Shown here in pieces: positions 1 to 9,576 of a DNA stretch of 64,000 nucleotides (within the stretch, counting starts at the first letter, position 1; every line of letters starts with the position of its first letter). The DNA comes from Pseudomonas sp. L5B5 (GTDB lineage Bacteria; Pseudomonadota; Gammaproteobacteria; Pseudomonadales; Pseudomonadaceae). The translations under genes were made by a program, and so were the position numbers. The stretch covers positions 496,001 to 560,000 of the forward strand of contig NZ_CP084742.1 in NCBI RefSeq assembly GCF_020520285.1, given 5' to 3'. The notes beneath the pieces are model-generated. The model ran no database searches and was not told the DNA's origin. It saw only the letters and a program-made list of their open reading frames with translations.

Positions 1-1561
1 GGCGCTGGAGGATGTCGTTGTCGCCGATCTTCGGGATGTCCGGCTTGGCGAACTCGCCTCGCCAGTCGTAGATGCTGCCGCCCACCGGCGGGTACACCGA
101 GCCGTGGACCGGGATGTCCTGCTTGGCGTTCATCAGCATGAAGCCGGCGATCAACTCGTGCTCGCGGCCGAACAGGCTGAAGGGACCGTGCAGGTTGATG
201 TCGAGGTTGTCCTGCACCTGCTCGCCCTTGAACTTGCCCATGTACATGAACATGCCGTTGCCGCCGGCCTGGTCCGGGTTGCCGCCGCTGGCCGAGCCCA
301 GCAGGGTGTCATGCTGGCGGCGCAGGTGGTCGTAGCTGACCTTCAAGGTCCAGTCGTGGGCCAGTTGCTGTTCCACGGAGGTGAACAGGGTCTGGTTCTT
401 GAAGTCGCGGCGGCTCCAGTCGGTGGCCGGGTTGAACGAGCGGGAGAAGTGGGTCCGCGAACCGTTGCTGAAGTACATCGGGAAGCCGGTCCAGGTGGCG
501 CCGCGCGAGCGCGTGTTCTGCTGGTCCAGGCCGATGGTCAGCAGGGTGTCCGGGGTCAGGTCCGCCTCCAGCACGCCGTAGGCGATGTCCTTGGTGTTCT
601 GGTAATGGTCGAGGTGGGCGCTGCGGTCCTGGTAGACCCCGACAAAACGGCCGCGCAGGCTGCCCGTTTCGGTCAGCGGGCCGGAAATGTCCCCTTCGCT
701 GCGGTAGTTGTCCCAGGAGCCGACGGTGCCGGTGACCGAAGCCTTGAACTCCTTGGTCGGCCGCTTGCGGATCAGGTTGACGGTGGCCGACGGGTCGCCG
801 GAGCCGGTCATCAGGCCGGTGGCGCCCTTGATGATTTCCACCCGGTCGAAGGTCGCCATGTCGGTGCTGGTGGTGCCGTAGTCGTAGACCCCATCGTAGG
901 TGGCGTTCACCCCGTCGTACTGGAAGTTGGTGATGGGCAGGCCACGGCTGGAGAACTCCCAGCGCTCGCTGTCGTAGTTCTGCACGCTGACCCCGGGGGC
1001 TCGGCGCAGGGTATCGGCGATGCTGGTGGCGCCCTGGTCGTCCATTTGCTGACGGGTGATCACCGTCACTGTCTGCGGGGTTTCGCGCAGCGACAGGTTG
1101 AGGCCGGTGGCCGAGGCACTGGCCCCGGTGGTGTAGCTGTGGCTGCCTTCGGTGACGTTGCCCAGGCCCTGGGTGGAAATCTGTGTGGTGCCCAGTTGCA
1201 GCGGGCCGCTGTTGACGACAAGCGCCTTGAGCACATAACCGCCGCTGACGGCCTGGGCCTGCAGTCCGGAGTTCGCCAGCAGCAGCTGCAGGGCCTCGGC
1301 GACGCTGTAGCTGCCGTTCAGGCCTGGGCTCTGCTTGCCGGCCGCCAGGTCGTTGTGCCCGGCAATGAATACCGCGCTCTGCTCGGCGAAGCGGTTGAGC
1401 ACCGTGACCAGCGACCCGGGTCCGATGCTGTAGTGATGGCGCACGGCTTCGCTCTGGCCAGCACCCGGCGCGGCGTGGGTCCAGGGTGCGGCGATGCACA
1501 GCAGCGCGGTGCACAGGGGCAGGGTATGGAAGGGCAGGCGCGAACGGCTGGGTGATGGCAT
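1..1561 (-). CDS. TonB-dependent siderophore receptor, FpvA/FecA-like transducer (partial, 3' end outside window)
   Basis: Outer-membrane receptor that would import a ferric siderophore using TonB energy and signal to the adjacent anti-sigma factor. About 520 codons from the ATG at 1561 are visible; the C-terminal barrel lies beyond the left edge. It starts with a signal peptide (MPSPSRSRLPFHTLPL, then an Ala-rich region), followed by an STN signalling domain at roughly residues 40-115 (YSIGPGSLVTVLNRFAEQS ... YSVAEALQLLLANSGLQA). The plug follows (LRETPQTVTVITRQQMDDQG ... RRAPGVSVQNYDSE) and then barrel strands. An AAGGGA ribosome-binding site sits just upstream of the start. The STN domain plus the sigma/anti-sigma pair immediately upstream marks a cell-surface signalling receptor. 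The siderophore cannot be told from sequence. Confidence 0.93.
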   Translation of the reverse strand, partial: MPSPSRSRLPFHTLPLCTALLCIAAPWTHAAPGAGQSEAVRHHYSIGPGSLVTVLNRFAEQSAVFIAGHNDLAAGKQSPGLNGSYSVAEALQLLLANSGLQAQAVSGGYVLKALVVNSGPLQLGTTQISTQGLGNVTEGSHSYTTGASASATGLNLSLRETPQTVTVITRQQMDDQGATSIADTLRRAPGVSVQNYDSERWEFSSRGLPITNFQYDGVNATYDGVYDYGTTSTDMATFDRVEIIKGATGLMTGSGDPSATVNLIRKRPTKEFKASVTGTVGSWDNYRSEGDISGPLTETGSLRGRFVGVYQDRSAHLDHYQNTKDIAYGVLEADLTPDTLLTIGLDQQNTRSRGATWTGFPMYFSNGSRTHFSRSFNPATDWSRRDFKNQTLFTSVEQQLAHDWTLKVSYDHLRRQHDTLLGSASGGNPDQAGGNGMFMYMGKFKGEQVQDNLDINLHGPFSLFGREHELIAGFMLMNAKQDIPVHGSVYPPVGGSIYDWRGEFAKPDIPKIGDNDILQR

Positions 1562-1659
1562 GGGGTTCCCTTGGGGGTCGGCAATGTGAGGACTGTTACC
1601 GGGTTGACCGAACGCCAACGCCAAAAGGGAACCTGCCGGGTGAAAAAAAGTTGCCAGGC
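1562..1659 (-). promoter_or_regulatory. Intergenic region likely carrying the receptor promoter
   Basis: A 98-bp gap between the anti-sigma gene and the receptor gene, transcribed leftwards. In FecI-type systems the receptor gene has a promoter recognised by the neighbouring ECF sigma factor. A poly-T tract (minus strand, complement of about 1643-1650) lies in the upstream part. I cannot assign -35 and -10 boxes with confidence. Confidence 0.3.
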
Positions 1660-2637
1660 TCAGGTGCGCGGTTCCAGGGTCACCCACCAGGACGCCAGGC
1701 GCTTGACCCGGACCGGCAGCGCCGCTTCCAGCAGGGCCAGGGCCTGGTCGGAGTCGTGCAGGGGGAAGGAGCCCATCACCGGCAGGTGGGCGATGGCCGG
1801 GTCGCAACCCAGGTGGCCGCTGCGATAGCGCCCCAGGTCCTCCAGCAGTTGCGCCAGGGGCAGGTTGTCGGCCAGCAGCAGGCCACGGCTCCAGGCTTCG
1901 CGAGCGGCGCTGGCGGTCTGCAGCAGGCCCAGGGATTGGCGGTCGAAACGCAGTTGCTGGCCGGCATTCACCACCTGTACCTGCAGGCCATCGGCGCTGC
2001 GTACTTCCACCGCGCCGGCATACACATTGAGCTGGCTGTCGCTGGCGTCGCAGCGCACGCTGAAGCGGGTGCCCAGGGCGCGCAGGCGACCGTGCTCGGT
2101 CTCTACCAGGAATGGCCGCCGAGGGTCCTTGGCGGTGTCGATGAGGATTTCGCCCAGGCGCAACGCCAGCAGTCGCTGCTCGGCGCCGTAGCGCACATCC
2201 ACGGCGCTCAGGGCATTGAGCCACAGGCGTGTGCCGTCGCTGAGCAGGGTGTCGCGAACTTCTCCGGTGCCGGTGGCGTAGTCCGCGCGCCAGCGGTTCA
2301 GGGCCTGGGGCAGTGGGGTGCTGCGCCAGGCGCCCCAGCCCAGGCCGGCCAGCAGCAGCGCACCGAGTACCTGGCGCCGTGCCAGGGTCGGGCGCCGAGT
2401 GCTGTTCAAGGCACGGCTGGCGCATGGGCGCGTGCTGGCCTCCTGCAATGGCAGCAGGCGCTGGCTGACCCGCTCGACATAACTCCAGGCCTGGCGGTGT
2501 TCCGCGCTTTGCTCGATCCAGGCCTGCCATTGGTGACGTTGTTCGTCGCTGCTGGCCTGGTCCTGCAATTGCACGTACCAGTGCGCGGCCTGTTGCAGGC
2601 TGGCGTGGCTGAGGCGGCCGCCGGGTTGCTGGTCCAT
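1660..2637 (-). CDS. FecR-family anti-sigma factor
   Basis: Inner-membrane anti-sigma regulator, 325 aa, relaying receptor occupancy to the ECF sigma factor. The N-terminal cytoplasmic part (about residues 10-75) is a DUF4880-type domain with the family hallmark of W/Q-rich helices (AAHWYVQLQDQASSDEQ, WQAWIEQSAEHRQAW). One membrane segment follows near residue 90 (RQVLGALLLAGLGWGAW), then a periplasmic FecR domain (TGTGEVRDTLLSDGTRLWLN ... LLALRLGEILID) and a C-terminal STN-like part. It starts 3 bases after the sigma gene's stop codon, so the two are translationally coupled. Length and architecture are normal for the family. Confidence 0.93.
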   Translation of the reverse strand: MDQQPGGRLSHASLQQAAHWYVQLQDQASSDEQRHQWQAWIEQSAEHRQAWSYVERVSQRLLPLQEASTRPCASRALNSTRRPTLARRQVLGALLLAGLGWGAWRSTPLPQALNRWRADYATGTGEVRDTLLSDGTRLWLNALSAVDVRYGAEQRLLALRLGEILIDTAKDPRRPFLVETEHGRLRALGTRFSVRCDASDSQLNVYAGAVEVRSADGLQVQVVNAGQQLRFDRQSLGLLQTASAAREAWSRGLLLADNLPLAQLLEDLGRYRSGHLGCDPAIAHLPVMGSFPLHDSDQALALLEAALPVRVKRLASWWVTLEPRT

Positions 2638-2640
2638 GGC

Positions 2641-3174
2641 TCACTCCACCAGCAGGCCGTCGAGCTCGGCTTCCAGGAGCGCGCAATGCAGCAGCGCCTG
2701 GGCCAGGTATTTCTTGACCATGCGCTCCGACACCCCCAGTTCCTCGGCAATCGCCTTGTAGGGCCGGCCGTGCAGTTGCGCCAGGAGGAAGGCCGCGCGC
2801 ACCTTGGCCGGCAGGCGGCTGAGCATGGCGTCCACTTCGTGCAGGGTCTCGACAATGATCGCCCGTTGTTCCGGGGACGGTTGCACTGCCTGGGGATGCG
2901 CCGCCAAAGCCTGTTGCCAGGCCTGTTCCAGTTGCCGGCGCCGCCAGTGGTCGATGCACAGGCCGCGGGCCACGGTGGCCAGGTAGGAACGCTGGTGCAC
3001 CTCGTCGTGCAGTTCGGGCGGACGCTTGAGCACCCGGACAAAAATGTCGTGGGCCAGGTCAGCGGCATCCCAGGCGTGGTTCAGGCGTCGTCGCAACATC
3101 TCGTAGAGCCAGTGGTGATGGGCGTCATAGAGGCTGTGAACCGAGACAGGGCTGGCGGGAGGGGTGGAGGACAA
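2641..3174 (-). CDS. ECF RNA polymerase sigma factor, FecI-like
   Basis: Iron-starvation type sigma-70 factor, 177 aa, expected to direct RNA polymerase to the receptor promoter when released by the FecR-like partner. Region 2 is at about residues 15-75 (AWDAADLAHDIFVRVLKRP, YLATVARGLCIDHWRRRQ). Region 4 is at 110-165 (LPAKVRAAFLLAQLHGRPYK, IAEELGVSERMVKKYLAQAL). The only plausible start in frame is TTG at 3174: an in-frame TAA lies at 3223-3225 and no in-frame ATG or GTG lies between. A nearby ATG (3184) is out of frame. The TTG start may keep expression low. It is first in the sigma/anti-sigma/receptor cassette. Confidence 0.92.
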   Translation of the reverse strand: MSSTPPASPVSVHSLYDAHHHWLYEMLRRRLNHAWDAADLAHDIFVRVLKRPPELHDEVHQRSYLATVARGLCIDHWRRRQLEQAWQQALAAHPQAVQPSPEQRAIIVETLHEVDAMLSRLPAKVRAAFLLAQLHGRPYKAIAEELGVSERMVKKYLAQALLHCALLEAELDGLLVE

Positions 3175-3203
3175 GGGGCGGCATCCGGTGGCGAGCTGGG
3201 TGT

Positions 3204-3224
3204 AAATGGGAATTGATCGCGATT
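3204..3224. promoter_or_regulatory. Candidate Fur box upstream of the sigma gene
   Basis: The sequence AAATGGGAATTGATCGCGATT, 30-50 bases before the sigma-factor start, resembles the left half of the Fur consensus (AATGAGAAT) with a weaker right half. The position suits iron repression of a FecI-type gene. This is a match by eye only and could be chance. Confidence 0.35.
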
Positions 3225-3499
3225 AAAACAAAAGCCCCTGGCCCCTGCAAACGATATCGAGCCGCCGCGCCACCATGGGCGCTGTGTGAGCGCCTGGCCG
3301 AAATGGCAGCCAAGCCTGGCGCGACCCGGGCGATAAAAGTTCGCGGGGCTGGCCATTCAGTGCTTGCTGGAAGGGGTTTCTTAAGTGGTATCTTCGCTGT
3401 CAGTCCTGGCCGCGACGAAGCGCCGCAGCGCCGGGTCGGAAGGGGCAGGATGCGCCTGGTGGTATCAGGCAGGCAGTGACTGCAAGGGGGGAGAAGCTG

Positions 3500-5587
3500 A
3501 TGCGCCAGCCGCGATTCAAGCTGTTTTTCACCCACCGTCTGGCGCTCCTGGCGGGTGCCGAATCCCTGCGTTCGATCCGTGAAGGCCTGCTCTGGCTATT
3601 GCCATGCCTGCTGCTGTCGGCCTTGCTGCTGATGCTCGCGCAATGTGCCCAGGCGCTGGGTGCGCCGGTGGGCCTGGTGCAGCTGCTGACCGGCCTGCAC
3701 GACCGGATCAGCTCGATCATCCCGCTGCTGGTGGCAGCCTCCATCGGTTACATGCTGGCGATTCAATACCGTCTGCCGCAGTTGCCGGTGGCCTTCCTGT
3801 GCTTGTCCTATGTGGTGATCGCCACTTTCCTCCTGCGCGACTACCCCCTGGCGGCGGCCACCTTCGTGCTGTTCATCGCCATCGCCTCGCCCCTGGTCAA
3901 TGTACCGATCATGGCCTGGCTGCACCGCCGGCGCTGGACCCGACTGCTGGACGAAGACCTGGTGGGGCACAATCTCAAGGGCACCATCAACATGGTGGTG
4001 CCGGGGATCCTCACATCGCTGCTGCTGATAGCGATCCTGCAACTGCTGTTGCAGGTCCAGGATTTCGCCTATGTCCAGTATCCGATGGATCTGGAGAACC
4101 TGGGCAATCCCTATGTCAATGCGCTGGCGCTGACCCTGAGCAACTCGCTGCTGTGGTTCTTCGGCATCCATGGCACCCATGCCATGCAGCCGTTCATGGA
4201 AGTGATGGACCGCGCGGTTGAACTCAATGCCGCCGATCAGGCTGCCGGGCGACCACTGCGTTATGCCCTCAACAGTGGCCTGCTGGGCTGTTTCGCCTTC
4301 ATCGGCGGGTCCGGCGGCTCCCTGGCGCTGGTGCTGGCGATCCTGGGGGGCACGCGCAATCGCTCGATGCGCCTACTGGCCCTGGCGAGCCTGGCGCTGT
4401 CGCTGTTCAACGTCAACGAACTGCTGCTGTTCGGCCTGCCGATCATCCTCAACCCGAGACTGTTGGTGCCCTTCATGCTGGTGCCCGTGGTCAATGTCAG
4501 CCTGGCGTTGCTGGTGGTGCAACTGGGCTGGGTGAGCGCGGCGCTGGTGGAAGTGCCCTTTACCTCGCCGGTGTTGCTCAACGCCTATCTCAGCACCCAG
4601 GGCGACTGGGGCGCGGTGCTCCTGCAACTGGTGCTGCTGGGCGTCGGCACCTTGATCTACGTGCCCTACATCCGCAACTTCCACGGCCAGGGCGAGGGTG
4701 ACGCAGAGGTTTACTTGAAGACTTTCGACACCACTTTTCGCGGCCTGGAGGAGCGTGGCCGACTGTTCGAACTGGACCCGATGGTGGCCTCCTACAAACA
4801 GGCGGCTCAGCAGTCGCTGCAACTGGCACGGATCCAGCAACTGAGCGAGTACGACTTTCATCTGGAATACCAGCCCCAGGTGGCCAAGGACAGTGGCCGC
4901 TGCATCGGTTGCGAGGCCTTGATACGGGCCCGCGACCGCGATGGCCAGGTACGTCTGCCCTGGGAGCTGCTGCAGTGGCTGGGCCAGGCCGGATTGATGC
5001 CCGAGGTGGATTTCTGGGTTGCCTCCCAGGCGGTACGCCAGTACCAGGCATGGCGCCAAGGCGGTTTCGAACTGCCGATCACCATCAACATCTCCAGCGC
5101 CACCCTTGCCTCGGCGGAGCATGGCCGGCGCTTGCTGGACATCCTGGCCCGCGCCAATGGCGCAGTGTCGGTGGAGATCACCGAGGATGCGCTCGTGGGG
5201 GATGCGCTGCTGACCCAGCGCTGGATCGAGCAACTGCACGCCCTCGGGGCGCAGATCTACATCGATGATTTCGGTACCGGGTTTTCGGCCTTGAGCTACC
5301 TGCACCAGTTCTCGGTGGATGGGATCAAGATCGATCGCAGTTTCGTGCTCGCCCAGCATGACCCCAGGGGAGCGTTGGTGCTCAGTGGCCTGCTGCGTTT
5401 TTGCGAGACCCTGGGGCTCAAGGTCGTGGTGGAGGGAGTGGAGACCCGCGAGCAACTGGAGTTCCTGCAGTCGAGTTCGGAACTGGTGATCCAGGGCTGG
5501 TACTACAGCAAGTCGCTGCCTGGCGAGCAGATGCCCGGGTTCGTCAGCCAGCGGGCCCAGGCCAGCTCGATGGCCGACAACGGCTGA
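3500..5587 (+). CDS. PTS EIIC (cellobiose/chitobiose-type) membrane domain fused to an EAL c-di-GMP phosphodiesterase
   Basis: Predicted membrane phosphodiesterase, 695 aa. The first ~400 residues are a polytopic domain resembling the EIIC transporter of lactose/cellobiose phosphotransferase systems. It keeps the substrate-site signatures WFFGIHGTHAMQP (conserved His) and NVNELLLFGLPIILNP (conserved Glu). Residues ~450-690 are an EAL domain with apparently complete active-site motifs: CEALIRA, NISSATL, EITEDAL, YIDDFGTGFSALSY, IKIDRSF, VVEGVET and VIQGWYYS. No IIA or IIB domain is present, so sugar phosphotransfer is unlikely; the EIIC part may act as a sugar sensor (inference). ATG 3500 is chosen over GTG 3476 because GGGGGGAG lies about 8 bases upstream. 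It precedes a GGDEF gene on the same strand. Confidence 0.88.
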   Translation: MRQPRFKLFFTHRLALLAGAESLRSIREGLLWLLPCLLLSALLLMLAQCAQALGAPVGLVQLLTGLHDRISSIIPLLVAASIGYMLAIQYRLPQLPVAFLCLSYVVIATFLLRDYPLAAATFVLFIAIASPLVNVPIMAWLHRRRWTRLLDEDLVGHNLKGTINMVVPGILTSLLLIAILQLLLQVQDFAYVQYPMDLENLGNPYVNALALTLSNSLLWFFGIHGTHAMQPFMEVMDRAVELNAADQAAGRPLRYALNSGLLGCFAFIGGSGGSLALVLAILGGTRNRSMRLLALASLALSLFNVNELLLFGLPIILNPRLLVPFMLVPVVNVSLALLVVQLGWVSAALVEVPFTSPVLLNAYLSTQGDWGAVLLQLVLLGVGTLIYVPYIRNFHGQGEGDAEVYLKTFDTTFRGLEERGRLFELDPMVASYKQAAQQSLQLARIQQLSEYDFHLEYQPQVAKDSGRCIGCEALIRARDRDGQVRLPWELLQWLGQAGLMPEVDFWVASQAVRQYQAWRQGGFELPITINISSATLASAEHGRRLLDILARANGAVSVEITEDALVGDALLTQRWIEQLHALGAQIYIDDFGTGFSALSYLHQFSVDGIKIDRSFVLAQHDPRGALVLSGLLRFCETLGLKVVVEGVETREQLEFLQSSSELVIQGWYYSKSLPGEQMPGFVSQRAQASSMADNG

Positions 5588-5714
5588 ACCGGCGCGGCGA
5601 TCCCGGGCCTGGAGTCCCATGCCCCGGCCCCTGGGGGCAACGGCCGGCGCGGTGTGTCCAGGCAGAGGGTATTTTGGACTACGCTTGATGTCTTAGCCGC
5701 GAATGGAGTCAGCG

Positions 5715-6683
5715 ATGTTGTACCCAAGCAAACCCAACAATGAGGCCCTGAGGATCCAGACCCTGCGGGCGCTCAATGTCCTCGACACTCCACCGGAGGA
5801 GCGTTTCGACCGCCTGACCCGCCTCGCCAAGCGCCTGTTCAACGTGCCGATCGCCCTGGTCAGCCTGGTGGATGGCGACCGCCAGTGGTTCAAGTCCTGC
5901 ATGGGCCTGGAGGCCAGCGAGACGGCGCGGGACATCTCGTTTTGCGGGCATGCGATCCTCGGTGACCAGATCCTCACGGTGTGCGATGCCGTGCAGGACG
6001 AGCGCTTCCATGACAATCCGCTGGTGGTGGGTGATCCGGGTATCCGCTTCTACGCCGGCTGCCCGCTGACCGTGGCCAACGGCAGCACGCTGGGCACCTT
6101 GTGCCTGATCGACGTCAAGCCCCGGGACCTGGACGACGAGGAGCGGGCGCTGTTGCGCGATCTGGCGCGCATGGCCGAGCAGGAACTGGCGGCGGTGCAG
6201 ATGGCCAGCATGGACGAGCTGACCCTGCTGTCCAATCGCCGCGGGTTCGAGGCCCTCGCCCGCCACGCACTGGGTGTCTGCAGGCGCCTGGAGAAACCGG
6301 CGACCCTGCTGTTTTTCGACCTCAATGATTTCAAGCAGATCAACGACACCTATGGCCATGCCGAAGGTGACGGTGCGCTGAAGACCTTTGCCGATGTGCT
6401 GCGCATCGCGTTTCGCGAGAGTGATGTGATCGGCCGCCTGGGCGGCGATGAATTCGTTGCCCTGCTGACGGCTGCCGATCATGTGGAAACGTCGAACATC
6501 ATGGGCCGATTGCGCGAGATCCTCGACGAACGCAATGCCACCTTGAAGCGCGGCTACGATATTCGCTTCAGTGTCGGCCAGATCGAATACAACCCCGAGC
6601 GTCATCCGGAGGTGGAGGCCTTGCTGGCTGACGCCGACAAGGCCATGTACCTGCAAAAGCAGGCGGGCAAGCGGGCTCGTTGA
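5715..6683 (+). CDS. GAF-GGDEF diguanylate cyclase
   Basis: Cytoplasmic c-di-GMP synthase, 322 aa. An N-terminal GAF sensor domain covers about residues 20-155 (RFDRLTRLAKRLFNVPIALV, ISFCGHAILGDQILTVCDA, GIRFYAGCPL). A GGDEF domain follows at about 165-320 with LFFDLNDFKQINDTYGHAEG and RLGGDEFVALL. The catalytic GGDEF motif is intact and is preceded at the usual 5-residue distance by RESD, an RxxD inhibitory site, so product feedback is likely. An ATG exists at 5703, but GGAG within it (ATGGAGTCAGCG) serves as ribosome-binding site for the ATG at 5715. It lies 127 bases after the EAL fusion gene, pairing opposite c-di-GMP activities. Confidence 0.92.
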   Translation: MLYPSKPNNEALRIQTLRALNVLDTPPEERFDRLTRLAKRLFNVPIALVSLVDGDRQWFKSCMGLEASETARDISFCGHAILGDQILTVCDAVQDERFHDNPLVVGDPGIRFYAGCPLTVANGSTLGTLCLIDVKPRDLDDEERALLRDLARMAEQELAAVQMASMDELTLLSNRRGFEALARHALGVCRRLEKPATLLFFDLNDFKQINDTYGHAEGDGALKTFADVLRIAFRESDVIGRLGGDEFVALLTAADHVETSNIMGRLREILDERNATLKRGYDIRFSVGQIEYNPERHPEVEALLADADKAMYLQKQAGKRAR

Positions 6684-6718
6684 GCGTTGCGACAGGCCAG
6701 CCCCCACCATGGTGCGAG

Positions 6719-7606
6719 TCAGTTGCAGCTAACTGCGCCACGCTCCATGAGTGGTGGGCAATAGCCTTCCTCGATGTTCACCCCGACGGCCCTGGCTCGG
6801 GTTTCAGCCTCTGAACGACGTTGCAGCAGTTGTCTCAAATGCGCAGGGAACAAGGTTTTCCATTGAGCTCTTTGTGCCTCTGGAAAATCGGTTGTCCAGA
6901 ACGTGTCCAGGGCGATGAGGTTCAGGTTTAGCAGGTAGACGCCGGTTTCCCGTGGGGTGTCCTTCGAGTCTCTGCGCAAGACTCGGACGTGCGCAATATA
7001 GTCGCCGTGATAGAGATACCAGTCATAAAACATACGAACGCCCAGCCACTCTTCAAGGCTCATTTCATGGTTGGCGTCGAACAGCGGGTGGCTCAGGGGA
7101 TGGGTACCCAGGAGGCTTTCTTTCCAGTCCAGTTTGTTCAGCTCGACAGCGGATATTCGTGGATCGCTGGGGAAGTAGTACCTTTGCCATCCCGCGCGCT
7201 TCAACTTCCCGAGCAGGCTATAGATCAACTCCTTGTTGGCCTTGTGGGTGCTGTTGTCCGGCAGGCCGCGAAGGTCGATGTTCAGGGCCTGGATGTGCGT
7301 TGAGGTATTGCCGTCAACGGCAATCTGCAGGCCGGCCACCCGATCCAGTTCAAGAGTGCCCTCGGGCTGGGAGAGGCTCAGGTCGAGGAGCGCTCCCTGG
7401 CGATCGGCCTCATACCAGCACAGGTTGACCGCATCCAGGCAGTCGGCGGTAAAACTCACCGGGCTCTTTTCAAGGAACTCGACAACCGGCGCCCCTAAAG
7501 GGATGTGAAGGTTGGTGCTGTTGCTCTGGGTCTTGTTCGGGGCTGTATCTTGAGGGGTGTCGCAGCCGGCCAGAATCAGCGGGAGCAACAGATAGCACAG
7601 CTTCAT
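6719..7606 (-). CDS. Predicted lipoprotein of unknown function
   Basis: A 295-aa protein with a clear lipoprotein signal, MKLCYLLLPLILAGC, giving a lipidated Cys at about residue 15, followed by a polar linker (DTPQDTAPNKTQSNS). The remainder is soluble and rich in aromatic residues, with a segment EEWLGVRMFYDWYLYHGDYI near the C-terminal third. I recognise no domain or catalytic motif. It stands alone between the GGDEF gene (convergent) and the fabI relic. Residue +2 after Cys is Asp, which in enterobacteria would favour inner-membrane retention; the Pseudomonas rule is less strict. Confidence 0.75.
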   Translation of the reverse strand: MKLCYLLLPLILAGCDTPQDTAPNKTQSNSTNLHIPLGAPVVEFLEKSPVSFTADCLDAVNLCWYEADRQGALLDLSLSQPEGTLELDRVAGLQIAVDGNTSTHIQALNIDLRGLPDNSTHKANKELIYSLLGKLKRAGWQRYYFPSDPRISAVELNKLDWKESLLGTHPLSHPLFDANHEMSLEEWLGVRMFYDWYLYHGDYIAHVRVLRRDSKDTPRETGVYLLNLNLIALDTFWTTDFPEAQRAQWKTLFPAHLRQLLQRRSEAETRARAVGVNIEEGYCPPLMERGAVSCN

Positions 7607-7675
7607 GCTCTACTTTTCCAATGAACAGGGGGGCGGGTGGGGCGACGGCGCGAGCACCCTCGCCAGCACCGGAAA

Positions 7676-7942
7676 TCACTTGTCGAGGTTGGCCATGGTG
7701 GTGGAGTTGCCGACTTCTTCGATGGTGACGTTGCGTCTCAGTGGGGGCTGGGCTTCGTTGGCTGCCAGCACCTTGCGTAAGTTCTTGATTCCCGAGGCCG
7801 CCAGGGTGCGGGGCGGGCCGGCGGATACGGCCCGGCCCTTGAGTTTTTCGTTCTGATAGGTGAGTGCCGGCTCGGCGCCTTCACCGTGCGTGGCGGCAGC
7901 GACACCGCCGATCAGGACACGCTTGCTTGCGAGAAAACCCAT
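7676..7942 (-). pseudogene. fabI: fabI relic: enoyl-ACP reductase with three in-frame deletions (88 aa)
   Basis: The reading starts as FabI does ([15 protein letters not shown]) and then joins three further FabI segments: [19 protein letters not shown] (normally about residues 29-47), [17 protein letters not shown]...NVTIEEVGN (about 190-230) and STTMANLDK (the extreme C-terminus). Compared with the ~265-residue family this lacks roughly 9, 140 and 25 residues at three places. The losses include the Tyr-x6-Lys catalytic pair and most of the Rossmann core, so reductase activity is not possible. All junctions keep frame and the ORF ends in TGA. Position supports identity: in P. aeruginosa fabI also follows the Yej/Npp transporter genes. 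Another enoyl-ACP reductase (FabV or an intact FabI elsewhere) must serve the cell. Confidence 0.85.
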
Positions 7943-7964
7943 ATGTTGCGATTCCTGTTTCAGT

Positions 7965-9575
<1,611 letters not shown>

Positions 9576-9576
9576 G

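Noticed and set aside
104..1555. A 483-codon plus-strand frame across the TonB receptor
   Set aside because: The minus-strand frame gives an unmistakable receptor with signal peptide, STN and plug domains; the plus-strand frame is low complexity.
1643..1672. A defined ECF promoter (-35/-10) before the receptor gene
   Set aside because: A T-tract and GC-rich flank are present, but I could not match both boxes to a known FecI-type consensus with confidence.
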